From assembly GCA_038133845.1 (NCBI GenBank), contig JAYPUA010000015.1, positions 1-64,000 of the forward strand: a stretch of DNA of 64,000 nucleotides. The letters are read 5' to 3'. The number at the start of each line of letters is the position of its first letter. Within the stretch, counting starts at the first letter, position 1. This document shows positions 41,412-52,786 of the stretch, one piece after another. The position numbers and the translations under genes are program-made. The DNA comes from JAYPUA01 sp038133845. Lineage in GTDB: Bacteria > SAR324 > NAC60-12. Under the pieces are notes generated by a model. The model made no database searches. It worked only from the letters and a program-made list of their open reading frames with translations, and was not told the DNA's origin.

Positions 41412-42466
41412 GCCGCAAAGCGCGGATTGCCGTTGTCGGGGCCGGATGGTGGGCCTGTGAGTACCACATCCCGCACGTTCTGGCCAACCCGGATGCCGAG
41501 TTGGTGGGCATCTCTCGGCTGGGATCCGAGGAGCTGCAGAGAATCCAGGAGCGATTCGGGATTCCGTTTGGAACCGAGGACCACACGAAGCTGTACCACC
41601 AGTCTCTGGATGGCGTGATCGTCGCTTCCCCTCACGTCCTGCATGCGGAGCATGCGTCCCACGCGCTGCGGCAGGGCTGTCATGTCCTCGTCGAAAAGCC
41701 AATGGCGACCCGGGCCGAGGAAGCTCGCCTGCTGCAGGCGCTGGTGCAGGAGTCCGGCAAAGCGCTGATGACCCCGTACGGATTGAATCACACCCACTAC
41801 ATGGAAGCCGCTGCCGACCAGGTGCATTCCGGACGCATTGGCGAGATCCAGCATGCCGTGCTGCACATGTCTTCGGCGCTGATGGACCTGTTTGGCGGCG
41901 AGCCGATGCTAGAGACCCAGGACCACATGTACCGTCCTCTGGCCTCCACCTGGTCCGACCCTCAGCGCGCCGGCGGATATGGCTGGGGACAGCTGTCTCA
42001 CGCACTGGCGGCCTTGTTCTTCGTCGCCCCGCTTGAGCCCCGAAGCGTCCACGCTCACACCGTCCGCTCCTCAACTGGGGCGGACTACTTCGACGCTGCC
42101 GTGGTGCGTTTTCAAAACGGCGCCTCGGCGACTCTCTCCGGAGCGGCCGGTCTCCCCAAGCACGCGCCTCCCCAACTCGACCTCAAGCTCTACGGCACCG
42201 AAGGAATGCTCCTGCTCGATGTCGAGCCTGAGCGTGAGCGCCTGCAAGTCCGACGCTTTGATGAAGACGACACCTTCGTGACCATTGAGCGAAACGGAGG
42301 GTTCGGATCCTACTCCACCCAAGAGTCCGTGAACCGCTTCATCAGCCTCTGCCTCGGGCAGCCGGCGCGCAACTGCGGAGATGTCCACGTGGGAGCCCAA
42401 ACTGTCCGGGTCCTTGAGGCGCTGTATGCTTCGGCACACGCAGGAGAAACCATTGTCTGCCCCTGA
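41408..42466 (+). CDS. Gfo/Idh/MocA-family oxidoreductase
   Basis: This 352-residue NAD(P)-dependent enzyme has the dinucleotide motif VVGAGWWACEYH at the N-terminus and the hallmark VEKPMAT near residue 98, which marks the catalytic Lys, followed by a typical alpha/beta substrate domain. Members oxidise or epimerise sugars and sugar derivatives. It leads an operon with L-rhamnonate dehydratase and rhamnose transport, so oxidation of a rhamnose-like sugar is possible. GGAGGAGGAGCAC precedes the ATG. Confidence 0.88.
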   Translation: MSRKARIAVVGAGWWACEYHIPHVLANPDAELVGISRLGSEELQRIQERFGIPFGTEDHTKLYHQSLDGVIVASPHVLHAEHASHALRQGCHVLVEKPMATRAEEARLLQALVQESGKALMTPYGLNHTHYMEAAADQVHSGRIGEIQHAVLHMSSALMDLFGGEPMLETQDHMYRPLASTWSDPQRAGGYGWGQLSHALAALFFVAPLEPRSVHAHTVRSSTGADYFDAAVVRFQNGASATLSGAAGLPKHAPPQLDLKLYGTEGMLLLDVEPERERLQVRRFDEDDTFVTIERNGGFGSYSTQESVNRFISLCLGQPARNCGDVHVGAQTVRVLEALYASAHAGETIVCP

Positions 42467-42472
42467 GCGCTC

Positions 42473-43363
42473 ATGAACCTTCAGCAAGAATACATCCAGC
42501 AGGGCTTCACCCTCGTTGAGGAGTTGTTTCGGGAGGAGGACGTCCGTGCCCTGCAGCAGGCAACCGATGAGTTGATCGAGCGATCTCGGGAGCACACGGC
42601 CTCCGACCATCGGTTCGACTTGGAGCCGGATCACTCTCCGGAGCGTCCCCGGGTGCAGCGCATCAAGGTGCCTCACAAGCAGCATCCGGTCTTTGCAGAG
42701 GCCGTGAGGCATCCTGGGGTGCTGAACGTGTTGCGCGAGCTGCTGGGCGAAAACGTACGATTCCGCAACAGCAAGCTCAACATCAAGGCGGCTCAAGGCG
42801 GCTCGGCTGTGGACTGGCACCAGGACTGGGCCTTCTATCCGCACACCCACTCCGGCTTGCTGGCCGTGGGGATCATGATTGATGACATTGGGGAGGACAA
42901 CGCTCCGCTGATGGTGGTTCCGGGCAGCCACCAAGGGCCCGCGCTGAACCACCATTTCAATGGAGTCTTCAGCGGTTCGGTCAATCCGGAGCAAGAGGGT
43001 GTCGACCTCTCTCAGGCAGTCAAGCTCACTGGCCGTGCCGGCTCGGCCAGCTTTCATCACGTCAAGGCGCTACACGGTTCCAGCCCCAACCACTCGGAGC
43101 GTCCGCGGCGTCTCCTGCTCTTTGAATATGCCGCAGCCGATGCCTGGCCGCTGGTTGACTTCGAGGTGTACGGAGACTTCGCTGAATACGAGGAGAAGAT
43201 GGTCCTCGGCCACAGCACGTTGCAGCCGCGGTGCGAGCCAGAGCAGATCATCATGCCCTACCCGCGCCCGCCGAATCCGGACTCGATCTACCGGATACAG
43301 GAATTCCGTCGGCAGTCTCTTGGATCGACTGCGGCTCAACCTCTTCATGGAGTGCAATCATGA
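42473..43363 (+). CDS. Phytanoyl-CoA dioxygenase (PhyH) family protein
   Basis: A second Fe(II)/2-oxoglutarate oxygenase (296 residues). Iron motif HxD appears in DWHQDWAFYPH near residue 122, and the distal His with Arg in HHVKALHGSSPNHSERPRR near residue 200. It lies 6 bp after the Gfo/Idh gene and overlaps the mutarotase start (ATGA), so it belongs to the rhamnose-type operon. A role such as oxidative removal of an O-methyl group or other sugar modification is a hypothesis; no direct evidence. Confidence 0.86.
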   Translation: MNLQQEYIQQGFTLVEELFREEDVRALQQATDELIERSREHTASDHRFDLEPDHSPERPRVQRIKVPHKQHPVFAEAVRHPGVLNVLRELLGENVRFRNSKLNIKAAQGGSAVDWHQDWAFYPHTHSGLLAVGIMIDDIGEDNAPLMVVPGSHQGPALNHHFNGVFSGSVNPEQEGVDLSQAVKLTGRAGSASFHHVKALHGSSPNHSERPRRLLLFEYAAADAWPLVDFEVYGDFAEYEEKMVLGHSTLQPRCEPEQIIMPYPRPPNPDSIYRIQEFRRQSLGSTAAQPLHGVQS

Positions 43364-43677
43364 GTCAGAACTTTGCCTGGATCCTTGAAGTCCGTCCCGG
43401 CTACGAGGAGGAGTACAAGAAGCGCCATGAAGAAATCTGGCCGGAAATGGTCGAGATGCTCCGCGATGCCGGAGTGCGCAACTACTCGATCTTCCGGCAC
43501 GGCCTGACGCTCTTTGGCTACTTCGAGACCGATGACCTTGAGCAAACCATCGAGGCCATCAACGCGAGTGACGTCAACCGGCGCTGGGGCGAGTACATGA
43601 GCCCGATCATGAAGATCGAGGTCGATCCGCAACGCAACTTTCCCTACCTGCTGCCGTTGCAGTGGCACATGGATTGA
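43360..43677 (+). CDS. rhaM: L-rhamnose mutarotase
   Basis: RhaM (RhaU) interconverts the alpha and beta anomers of L-rhamnose. The 105-residue protein matches the family along its whole length: RRH..IWPE corresponds to KKRHEEIWPEM near residue 22, NYSIF near 43, and NRRWGEYMSPIM near 75. Its ATG overlaps the stop of the PhyH gene. Its presence points strongly to L-rhamnose (or a close 6-deoxysugar) as the operon's substrate. Confidence 0.9.
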   Translation: MSQNFAWILEVRPGYEEEYKKRHEEIWPEMVEMLRDAGVRNYSIFRHGLTLFGYFETDDLEQTIEAINASDVNRRWGEYMSPIMKIEVDPQRNFPYLLPLQWHMD

Positions 43678-43696
43678 CCCGCCTCTGAGGAAATCT

Positions 43697-45208
43697 GTGA
43701 ACTCTACCGTCCCTCCCATCCTGGAAGTCCAGGGGCTCTCCAAGCGCTTCGACATGACGCAGGCGCTACGAGACGTCTCGCTGCAGCTCCATCCGGGAGA
43801 AATTCATGCTCTGGTTGGAGAAAATGGCGCCGGGAAATCGACCCTGATCAAGATCCTCACCGGAATCCAGGGTGCAGACGAAGGAGAGATGCGACTCGCC
43901 GGAAACCCCGTCCGCCTCGCCAACTCCCAAGAGGCTCAGGCGCAGGGAGTCGCGGCAATCTATCAGGAGCCCATGGTCTTTCCGGACCTGGATGTGGCCG
44001 AGAACATCTTCATCAGCCACCGCAACCGAGGAGCCTGGGTCCGCTGGGGCAAGATGTACGAGGACGCAGAGAAGATCCTCTCCGATCTGGGGATGAACCT
44101 GGACGTCCGGGCTCCGGCAAGTGGGCTGACTCTGGCCTCGCAGCAGGCGGTCGAGATCGCCAAGGCCATCTCGCTCAACGTCAAGGTGCTCATCATGGAC
44201 GAGCCCACAGCCTCGCTCTCCAACCACGAGGTCGAGCAGCTCTTCAAGGTTGCCCGCAAGCTGCAGCAGGAGAACGTCGCGGTGCTCTTCATCAGCCATC
44301 GCTTGGATGAGGTCTTTGAGATCGCCGACCGGATCACCGTACTTCGTGACGGACAGCACATCTCCACGCGCCCGGTTGCCGAGGTCACACGGGAGAGCCT
44401 GATCCAGGAGATGGTTGGCCGGGAGGTCGATCAGTTCTATGCCTCGCGCCAGGCCCGCCAGCGCGGCAAGCGCCTGCTCTCGGTCCGGAACCTGGGACGC
44501 GAGGCCACCTTTTCCGGGATTCAGTTTGACCTGCATGAAGGCGAGGTTCTGGGATTTGCCGGACTGGTCGGTTCGCGAAGGACCGATGTGGGGCTGGCGC
44601 TGTTCGGCATTCAGCCTGCCGACTCCGGAACCATTGAGCTGGAAGGACAGACCGTGACCCTCACCAACCCCCGGATTGCCCAGAAGCTGGGGCTGGCGTA
44701 CATGACGGAAGACCGTCGCAAGCTCGGGCTGGCCATGCCGCTCTCGATCACCTCCAACATCACCCTCCCGGCTTTGGGACGCTACCTCGCTGGCCTCGGG
44801 TTCATCCGGACAGACCAGGAGCGGCAGACCGCGGAAGAATACAAGAGCCGCCTGCAGATCAAGGCACCCACGCTTGCCCATGAGGTCGGGAAGCTCTCCG
44901 GAGGGAATCAGCAGAAGGTGATGTTCAGCAAGTGGCTCAACACTCAGCCCAAGGTCTTCATTTTGGATGAACCCACCCGCGGCATTGACGTCGGGGCAAA
45001 AGCCGAGGTCCACGCCATGGTCCGGGAGTTGGCCGAACAGGGGATGGCCATCCTCTGCATCTCCTCGGACCTCCCGGAGGTGCTGGCCATGAGCGACCGG
45101 ATCCTGGTGATGCGCGAAGGGCGGCAGATGGGCATTGTCGATGGAGCCACCGCCACCCAGGAATCGGTCATGTCCCTGGCGATGGGAGAGTCCCGGGAGG
45201 CCGCATGA
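43697..45208 (+). CDS. Sugar ABC importer, ATP-binding subunit (RbsA/RhaT type)
   Basis: This 503-residue protein has two fused ATPase domains. The first has Walker A GENGAGKST near residue 40 and LIMDEPTASLS; the second has a degenerate P-loop (GLVGSRRTDVG) and the signature KLSGGNQQKV followed by LDEPTRGIDVG. This asymmetry is normal for the CUT2 class. Start is a GTG behind GAGGAAAT. It is followed by two permeases and a binding protein. Confidence 0.93.
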   Translation: MNSTVPPILEVQGLSKRFDMTQALRDVSLQLHPGEIHALVGENGAGKSTLIKILTGIQGADEGEMRLAGNPVRLANSQEAQAQGVAAIYQEPMVFPDLDVAENIFISHRNRGAWVRWGKMYEDAEKILSDLGMNLDVRAPASGLTLASQQAVEIAKAISLNVKVLIMDEPTASLSNHEVEQLFKVARKLQQENVAVLFISHRLDEVFEIADRITVLRDGQHISTRPVAEVTRESLIQEMVGREVDQFYASRQARQRGKRLLSVRNLGREATFSGIQFDLHEGEVLGFAGLVGSRRTDVGLALFGIQPADSGTIELEGQTVTLTNPRIAQKLGLAYMTEDRRKLGLAMPLSITSNITLPALGRYLAGLGFIRTDQERQTAEEYKSRLQIKAPTLAHEVGKLSGGNQQKVMFSKWLNTQPKVFILDEPTRGIDVGAKAEVHAMVRELAEQGMAILCISSDLPEVLAMSDRILVMREGRQMGIVDGATATQESVMSLAMGESREAA

Positions 45209-46235
45209 ACGCGCTGCAGGGACTGCGCCCGGAGAAGCTGCGAGAACTGGTGCTGCTGCTGCTGATCGTGGCGGTGCTGGTCTTCTTCAGCAGCATGATC
45301 GAGAACTACCTCAACGCCCGGCTGTTCAACCGAGTCTCGGCCAGTGTGGCCCTGATGGCGGTGCTGGCCATCGGGCAGACAATGGTGGTGCTGACACGCA
45401 ACATCGACCTGTCCGTGGGCTCCATCGTCGGGTTTACCGCCTACTTTGTCGGCCAGCAGCTTTCCCAGAACAACGAAATGCATCCGGTGCTGGCGATCGT
45501 GATGGCCGTGGGGGTCGGGGCCTTGATGGGAGGAATCAACGGGGTCTTGGTGGCTTACTGCCGGATCCCCTCAATCATTGTCACTCTGGGGACGATGGCG
45601 CTCTACCGGACGCTGCTGGTCGAGTACTCCGATGCCCAGACCGTCCTGACGGTCAATCTGCCTCGCTGGCTGCTCAACCTCCCCAGCCTGAACGTCTTCA
45701 GCATCGACCGGCTCCACTTGCGGGTGATGGTGTTGGGCATGATCGCAGTTGTGGTGCTCTTTCAGATTCTGCTCAGATACACCTCTTTCGGGCGCAAGCT
45801 CTATGCGATCGGCTCCAACCCGGAGGCCGCCAGGATGGCCGGATTTGCAAATCAGCGCATCGTGCTCTCCGCGTTTCTGCTCTGCGGAGCGCTGGCCGGG
45901 CTGACCGGGTTCATGTTCCTCGCACGCTTCGGCAACATCACCGTGGTCGCCGGAATCGGGTTTGAGCTGAAGTCCGTGGCGGCAGTCGTCGTTGGCGGGG
46001 TCAACATCTTTGGAGGCTCCGGAAGCGTGGTTGGAGCGTTCCTCGGTGCCGCCCTGATCGACCTGTTGGAAAACAGCCTGATCCGCTGGCTCCAGATCAG
46101 CGAGTTCTGGCGCGACGCGCTGCTCGGACTGCTGATCCTCACGTCCGTGGCCACCGACAGCGTGATCATGAAGCGCTTCCAAGGCTACTGGGCCCGGAAG
46201 CAGGCTCAGGCAGTTCCGGAAACTCAGGAGAGGTG

Positions 46236-46236
<1 letters not shown>
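45205..46236 (+). CDS. Sugar ABC importer, permease subunit 1
   Basis: A CUT2-class membrane subunit (343 residues) with about eight to ten hydrophobic helices and the conserved LTRNIDLSVGSIVGFTAY motif near residue 65-82 and GGVNIFGGSGSVVGAFLGA near 265. Its ATG overlaps the stop of the ATPase gene. Together with the next permease it forms the translocation channel, probably as a heterodimer, as in the rhamnose importer RhaPQ. Confidence 0.92.
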
Positions 46237-47198
<962 letters not shown>

Positions 47199-47288
47199 AC
47201 TCTTTCGGGAACTTGCCTATGCTGCCATGACTACTCTTGAGCCCCAAACCCACTTTGATTGCAACCCCTCAAAACAAGGGAAAAACAG

Positions 47289-48326
<1,038 letters not shown>

Positions 48327-48340
48327 GCCTGCCCACTCAC

Positions 48341-48360
48341 GCGGGGGTTTCGGCCCCCGC
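48341..48360 (+). terminator. Hairpin after binding-protein gene
   Basis: GCGGGGG and CCCCCGC form a perfect 7-bp stem with a TTTCGG loop, 15 nt past the rhaS stop and 30 nt before the SDR start. Placed after the binding-protein gene, it could raise the stability of the upstream message or partially terminate transcription. Confidence 0.6.
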
Positions 48361-48389
48361 CTTCACTCCGAAACAAACAGGAATGTCAC

Positions 48390-49142
48390 ATGAATCAGAT
48401 TGATCTGAAGGGGAACCGGGCGGTCGTGACCGGCGCGGCTCAAGGAATCGGCCTGGCCGTCACTCGGCGCCTGCTGGCCTCCGGGGCAAGCGTGAGCCTC
48501 TGGGACATGGATGCCGAACAGCTTCAGGCAACCATGGTCGAGTTGGGGGTTCCGGAGCAGACGGATTCCCAGGTCGTTGACGTGTCGGATCTGGACTCGG
48601 TGGAGAACGCTGTCGCCGGGACAAAGGCACGGTTCGGAGGCGTGGACATTCTGGTCGCCAATGCCGGAATCGCCGGCCCCAACCACAAGCTCTGGGAATA
48701 TCCGGTGGAGGCGTGGCAGCAGGTGATGGACATCAACATCAACGGTGTGTTTCACTGCAGCCGGGCCATTGCGCCGCTGATGGTCGAGCAGAAGTACGGG
48801 CGTATCGTCAACGTCGCTTCGATCGCGGGAAAGGAAGGCAACCCAAACGCTTCCGCCTACAGTGCCTCCAAGGCCGCAGTGATCGCCATCACCAAATCCC
48901 TCGGCAAGGAGTTGGCTGGCTACGACATCTCTGTCAACTGCATCACGCCTGCCGCCGCACGGACCCGGATCTTCGACCAGATGACGCAGGAGCACATCGA
49001 CTTCATGCTCTCCAAGATTCCCCGCAACCGTTTCCTGGAAGTCGATGAGGCCGCGGCCCTGGTGACGTGGCTGGTCTCCCGAGAGAACTCCTTCACCACC
49101 GGAGGCGTCTTTGACCTCAGTGGAGGACGAGCCACCTACTGA
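48390..49142 (+). CDS. Short-chain dehydrogenase/reductase
   Basis: This 250-residue classical SDR has the TGAAQGIG cofactor motif, NAG at VANAGI, catalytic Ser in NVASIAG and YSASK. In the context of L-rhamnonate dehydratase it is most likely either L-rhamnose 1-dehydrogenase or 2-keto-3-deoxy-L-rhamnonate dehydrogenase. Sequence alone does not choose. It starts 64 bp after the rhaS stop, beyond the hairpin at 48341-48360. Confidence 0.88.
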   Translation: MNQIDLKGNRAVVTGAAQGIGLAVTRRLLASGASVSLWDMDAEQLQATMVELGVPEQTDSQVVDVSDLDSVENAVAGTKARFGGVDILVANAGIAGPNHKLWEYPVEAWQQVMDININGVFHCSRAIAPLMVEQKYGRIVNVASIAGKEGNPNASAYSASKAAVIAITKSLGKELAGYDISVNCITPAAARTRIFDQMTQEHIDFMLSKIPRNRFLEVDEAAALVTWLVSRENSFTTGGVFDLSGGRATY

Positions 49143-49154
49143 CCCCGGAGCCTT

Positions 49155-50348
49155 ATGGAAACCACAACCATCAAAGATGTCCGGGCCTATGTTCTTGAGC
49201 AGAAGGGCTCCGGAGGCGACTACCACGACCGGGAAGCCGGGCACTGGCTGGTGGACTCGCTGATTGCCACCCCAATGTCCGGATACCCGGACTACCGGGC
49301 CTCCCGGACCAGCTTTGGCATCAACGTGATGAACAGCATCGTCGTGGAGATCGAGACCTCCAACGGCGTCCTGGGGGTCAGCGCCGGGCAGGGGGGCGCT
49401 CCAGCCTGCTACATCATCGAGAAGCACTTCAAGCGCTTCCTCTTGGGGAAGGACCCTCGGCAGGTCAACTTGTTCTGGGACGAGATGTTCCGGGCCAGCC
49501 TGTACTACGCCGGGAAGGGCGTGCCGCTGTGGGCCTTGAGCGCTGTGGATCTTGCGCTCTGGGACACGCTGGGCAAGCTCCGAGAAGAGCCCATCTACCA
49601 GATGATCGGTGGAAAGGTCCGTGACGAAATCTCGCTCTACTGCACCGGGGTGCGCCCGGATGTCGCCCAGGCGAACGGATTCATCGGCGGGAAGATGCCG
49701 CTCTCTCACGGCCCGGCAGATCGGCTGGAGGGGCTCAGTGCAAACTACGAGATGTTCCGGGACATGCGGGAGAAGGTGGGACCGAACTTCATGCTGATGG
49801 CAGATTGCTGGATGGCACTGGATGTTCCGTATGCCACGGAGCTGGCTCACACGCTCCGGGATCTCAAGCTCTACTGGCTGGAGGAGGTGCTGCCGCCCTA
49901 CGACTTCGACGGACACACCCTGCTCAAGCAGCGCGTCCCGTGGATGCGCTGGACCACCGGCGAGCATGAGTACACGCGCTACGGCTTCCGCAAGCTGATC
50001 GAGAGCCGGGCCGTGGACATCCTGCAGCCGGATGTGATGTGGTGCGGCGGGCTGACCGAACTGCTCCGGATCTCGGCCCTGGCCGCTGCCTATGACATCC
50101 CGGTGGTTCCGCATGGCAGCGGCGCATACAGCTACCACTTCGTGATCACCCAACCGCACTGCCCGTTCTGCGAGTACCTGAACACCAGCCCGGACTGCCT
50201 CTCGTTCCCGGCGGTCTTCGGAAACATGTTCACCAACGAGATCCTTCCGGATCAGGGGAAGATCCGTCTTGGCGATGAACCCGGCTGGGGGCTGACCCTC
50301 AATCGAGAGGCCTTGAGCCTGAAACGTCCTCATGCGGAGGAAGCATGA
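49155..50348 (+). CDS. rhmD: L-rhamnonate dehydratase (enolase superfamily)
   Basis: RhmD converts L-rhamnonate to 2-keto-3-deoxy-L-rhamnonate. The 397-residue protein has family-specific stretches: DSLIATPMSGYPDYRASRTS, CTGVRPDVAQANGFIGGKMP, metal ligands in MADCWMALD near residue 215, LEEVLPPYD and TTGEHEYTRYGFR, and the catalytic His in VPHGSGAYSYHF near 320. These match L-rhamnonate dehydratases rather than other mandelate-racemase-group members. The downstream ATG overlaps its stop. Confidence 0.92.
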   Translation: METTTIKDVRAYVLEQKGSGGDYHDREAGHWLVDSLIATPMSGYPDYRASRTSFGINVMNSIVVEIETSNGVLGVSAGQGGAPACYIIEKHFKRFLLGKDPRQVNLFWDEMFRASLYYAGKGVPLWALSAVDLALWDTLGKLREEPIYQMIGGKVRDEISLYCTGVRPDVAQANGFIGGKMPLSHGPADRLEGLSANYEMFRDMREKVGPNFMLMADCWMALDVPYATELAHTLRDLKLYWLEEVLPPYDFDGHTLLKQRVPWMRWTTGEHEYTRYGFRKLIESRAVDILQPDVMWCGGLTELLRISALAAAYDIPVVPHGSGAYSYHFVITQPHCPFCEYLNTSPDCLSFPAVFGNMFTNEILPDQGKIRLGDEPGWGLTLNREALSLKRPHAEEA

Positions 50349-51259
50349 AGCTTTGGGACCCACACTTTCACATCTGGGATGTCTCTCCAAACACGAGCAG
50401 TGGGCACGATCCCGCCGTGCTCTTTGCTCCGGAAGACGCCCCGATCTACTCGCTCTCACGCTTGGAAGCGGACTTGGCCCCCTCCGGGCTGGAGTTGATC
50501 GGAGGAGCCTTTGTCGAGGCCACCAGCGTCTGCCACATCGCAGAGGATGGGTGGCGCTACTCCTCCGCCTGTGTTGCCGAGACCTGGTGGGGGTCCCAGC
50601 AGTTTCAGCGCTCGCCTCTGGACTACCGGATCGTCTCGGCCGCACCTCTGGAAGATCCGCAGATTCGGCAGATTCTCAGTGAACTGACGCGCTACCCGAA
50701 CGTCTGTGGCATTCGACAGATCCTCAACCATGAGCCCTCCTGGCCTCGCAACGGGAGGCTCGGGAATCTGTTCGAGAATGAGCCGTGGCGTCGAGGCTAC
50801 GCCCAACTCGCAGACTTTGGACTCTCCTTTGATCTGCAGCTCAACCCGCATCAGTTCCGCCAGGCCGCAGCGCTCTCGGCACAGCATCCGGAGATTCCCT
50901 TGATCATCGGGCATCTGGGCAGTCCCACGCTGGAAGACCTGCAGAAGGGGAAGCGCTACTGGGAGGGAATGCAGGCTCTGGCAGACCTCCCCCATGCGTC
51001 CATCAAGCTCTCGATGCTTTCCTATCCGGACCGCAACTGGGAGACCAACGCCCTGGTCAAGGAGGCCGTCCTCCGGCTCATTGACCTCTTTGGTGTGGAC
51101 CGCTGCTTCTTTGCCTCCAACTTTCCGGTAGAGGCCAAAGACGGCTGGCCTGCGGAGAAGCTCTTCCGGGAATTGCGCAACCTCGTCTCCTCCTTCTCTG
51201 CGGAGGAGCAGCAAAAGCTCTTTGCCACAAATGCACAGCGCGTGTATGCCCGACCCTGA
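50345..51259 (+). CDS. Amidohydrolase-family lactonase
   Basis: A TIM-barrel amidohydrolase (304 residues) with the N-terminal metal motif DPHFHIWD, IIGHLGSP near residue 193 and ASNFPVEAKDGW near 258. Members close to this type hydrolyse sugar lactones such as L-fucono- or L-rhamnono-lactone. Its ATG overlaps the rhmD stop, giving the order dehydrogenase, dehydratase, lactonase expected for oxidative L-rhamnose breakdown. The lactonase assignment is from fold and context. Confidence 0.85.
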   Translation: MKLWDPHFHIWDVSPNTSSGHDPAVLFAPEDAPIYSLSRLEADLAPSGLELIGGAFVEATSVCHIAEDGWRYSSACVAETWWGSQQFQRSPLDYRIVSAAPLEDPQIRQILSELTRYPNVCGIRQILNHEPSWPRNGRLGNLFENEPWRRGYAQLADFGLSFDLQLNPHQFRQAAALSAQHPEIPLIIGHLGSPTLEDLQKGKRYWEGMQALADLPHASIKLSMLSYPDRNWETNALVKEAVLRLIDLFGVDRCFFASNFPVEAKDGWPAEKLFRELRNLVSSFSAEEQQKLFATNAQRVYARP

Positions 51260-51292
51260 GCTTTGGCGAGGCACCCCACCCGGAAACGGTCC

Positions 51293-51306
51293 CCCTCAGG
51301 TGAGGG
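51293..51306 (+). terminator. Hairpin at end of rhamnose-type operon
   Basis: CCCTCA-GG-TGAGGG is a perfect 6-bp stem with a 2-nt loop, 34 nt after the lactonase stop codon. No U-tract follows. Confidence 0.4.
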
Positions 51307-51366
51307 CCTGCTCCACGGCAGGTCAACCTGGCCTGATGCACGTCTGCTGTAGAGTGCTTGAATGGG

Positions 51367-51395
51367 TTGACATCTCCAAGACAGACGTGTAAAGC
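51367..51395 (+). promoter_or_regulatory. Possible sigma-70 promoter of ABC operon
   Basis: A perfect -35 TTGACA (51367-51372) is followed after 17 nt by TAAAGC, a weak -10. It would drive the ABC-binding-protein gene at 51489. Confidence 0.4.
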
Positions 51396-51405
51396 TTCGC
51401 ATCCT

Positions 51406-51424
51406 GGTCCGGTTTTTTCGGACC
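51406..51424 (+). repeat. Hairpin in leader of ABC operon
   Basis: GGTCCG and CGGACC form a perfect 6-bp stem with the loop GTTTTTT, between the possible promoter and the Shine-Dalgarno of the next gene. It could be part of the 5' untranslated region. Confidence 0.4.
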
Positions 51425-51488
51425 CACTTGTCTCGGAGGAGTGAAATGACTCGCTCTCTCCGGTTTTTTCAACCAATAGGAGGTTTTG

Positions 51489-52706
51489 ATGTTGTCCATG
51501 CGTAACGCCCTGCTTGGCGCCTTGTGCGTCGTGCTCTTGCCCTTTGCCGCCAGCGCCCAGAAGATCACCTTTCTCACTCCGTCCTGGGGAGTTCCTCCGG
51601 ACAAGTCGTTGCTGGAGTCCTTTCAGCGCGACTCCGGAATCACGGTGGAGATTCAGTCCGTACAGAACAAAGACCTCTTCAGCCGGGTCCAGGTTGCCGC
51701 GGCCACTGGACAGGCTGCGGCCGATGTGATTTTCCTCACCGAAGAGGCCCCCTCAAACGTGGTGGCCACCAATGTGATGCGCGCGCTCAACGACCTTGCG
51801 GCCAAGGACCCTCTGGAAGCAGACCTGAGAGGCCAGGAGTTCTGGCGAGTCGATGGAGAGCTTTACGGAATTCCGGTGTACTCCCAATTGGTGATGATGG
51901 ACTACAACCAGGCGCGCCTTCAGCAGGCAGGTTTCAACGCTCCGCCCAAGACCTGGGCCGAGTTGAAGCGCATGGCCGAACAGCTCAAGTCCAAGGGCAT
52001 CGACAAGCATCCGATCGCCATGAAGGCCAGTGACTGGTCCTGGTACCTGATCGCCCTGTCGATGGGAGATCCGATGTTTGATGACGAGCTGAACCCGGTC
52101 TTTGCCGACTCCGGATCCAAGGCGCGCCAGGCCATGAGCCTGCTGTTGGAGTTCTTCTCCGAGGAGTTGATCAGCCCGGAGATCGTCGCCGGCACCGTGA
52201 ACCAGCACTCCATCTTCTGGAGTGGCTCCGGGACCTTCCATCAGGGCTGGCAGGGCTCCATCCGGGTCGGGAACAACCCGGAGCGTTCGAAGCAGGCTCC
52301 GAATGTCGCCTACATGGTCCTCCCTGAGGCCGGCAACACCTGGAGTTTCCCCGCAGCCATCGGAATTGCAGAGAACTCAAAGAACGCCGAGGCCGCCTGG
52401 AAGTTCATCCGCTGGTACACGGGAGCAGCCAACCAGAAGAGCATCTACAACGCGTTCGGCCTCTATCCGTCCCGGACCTCCGTGGCTGCCGAGTTGAACG
52501 GAGAAGGCGCAATTGCGGGCTACGGAGAGATCGTGGCTCAGGCAGATCGTGTGAACGAGCTTCCGCGCTACACCCTCTGGTGGGGCCCCTTCACGGCCAA
52601 GGTCTCGGAGACGATTCTGACCGCCGTCCAGACCGGCATGAGCGCGGATCAAACGGTCGATCAACTCGCCGAGATCTGGAACGACCTCAAGTCCGAGTAC
52701 GAGTAA
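51489..52706 (+). CDS. Carbohydrate ABC transporter, substrate-binding protein (family 1)
   Basis: This 405-residue periplasmic protein has a signal peptide (RNALLGALCVVLLPFAASAQ) and the maltose-type binding fold (ITFLTPSWGVPPDKSLLESF; ADVIFLTEEAPSNVV). AGGAGG precedes the ATG at 51489. It leads an operon with two MalF/MalG-type permeases; no ATPase gene is present, so a shared MsmX/MalK-like ATPase must be encoded elsewhere. Ligand is unknown, but downstream NagZ-like enzymes suggest amino-sugar glycans. Confidence 0.92.
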   Translation: MLSMRNALLGALCVVLLPFAASAQKITFLTPSWGVPPDKSLLESFQRDSGITVEIQSVQNKDLFSRVQVAAATGQAAADVIFLTEEAPSNVVATNVMRALNDLAAKDPLEADLRGQEFWRVDGELYGIPVYSQLVMMDYNQARLQQAGFNAPPKTWAELKRMAEQLKSKGIDKHPIAMKASDWSWYLIALSMGDPMFDDELNPVFADSGSKARQAMSLLLEFFSEELISPEIVAGTVNQHSIFWSGSGTFHQGWQGSIRVGNNPERSKQAPNVAYMVLPEAGNTWSFPAAIGIAENSKNAEAAWKFIRWYTGAANQKSIYNAFGLYPSRTSVAAELNGEGAIAGYGEIVAQADRVNELPRYTLWWGPFTAKVSETILTAVQTGMSADQTVDQLAEIWNDLKSEYE

Positions 52707-52786
52707 TCGTTGCCTCGGGAACGCCTGCGGTGCTCCGTCACAAACGGCTGAGCCGCAGGCGCTCCTGCTTCGTCTGAGACCTTTTC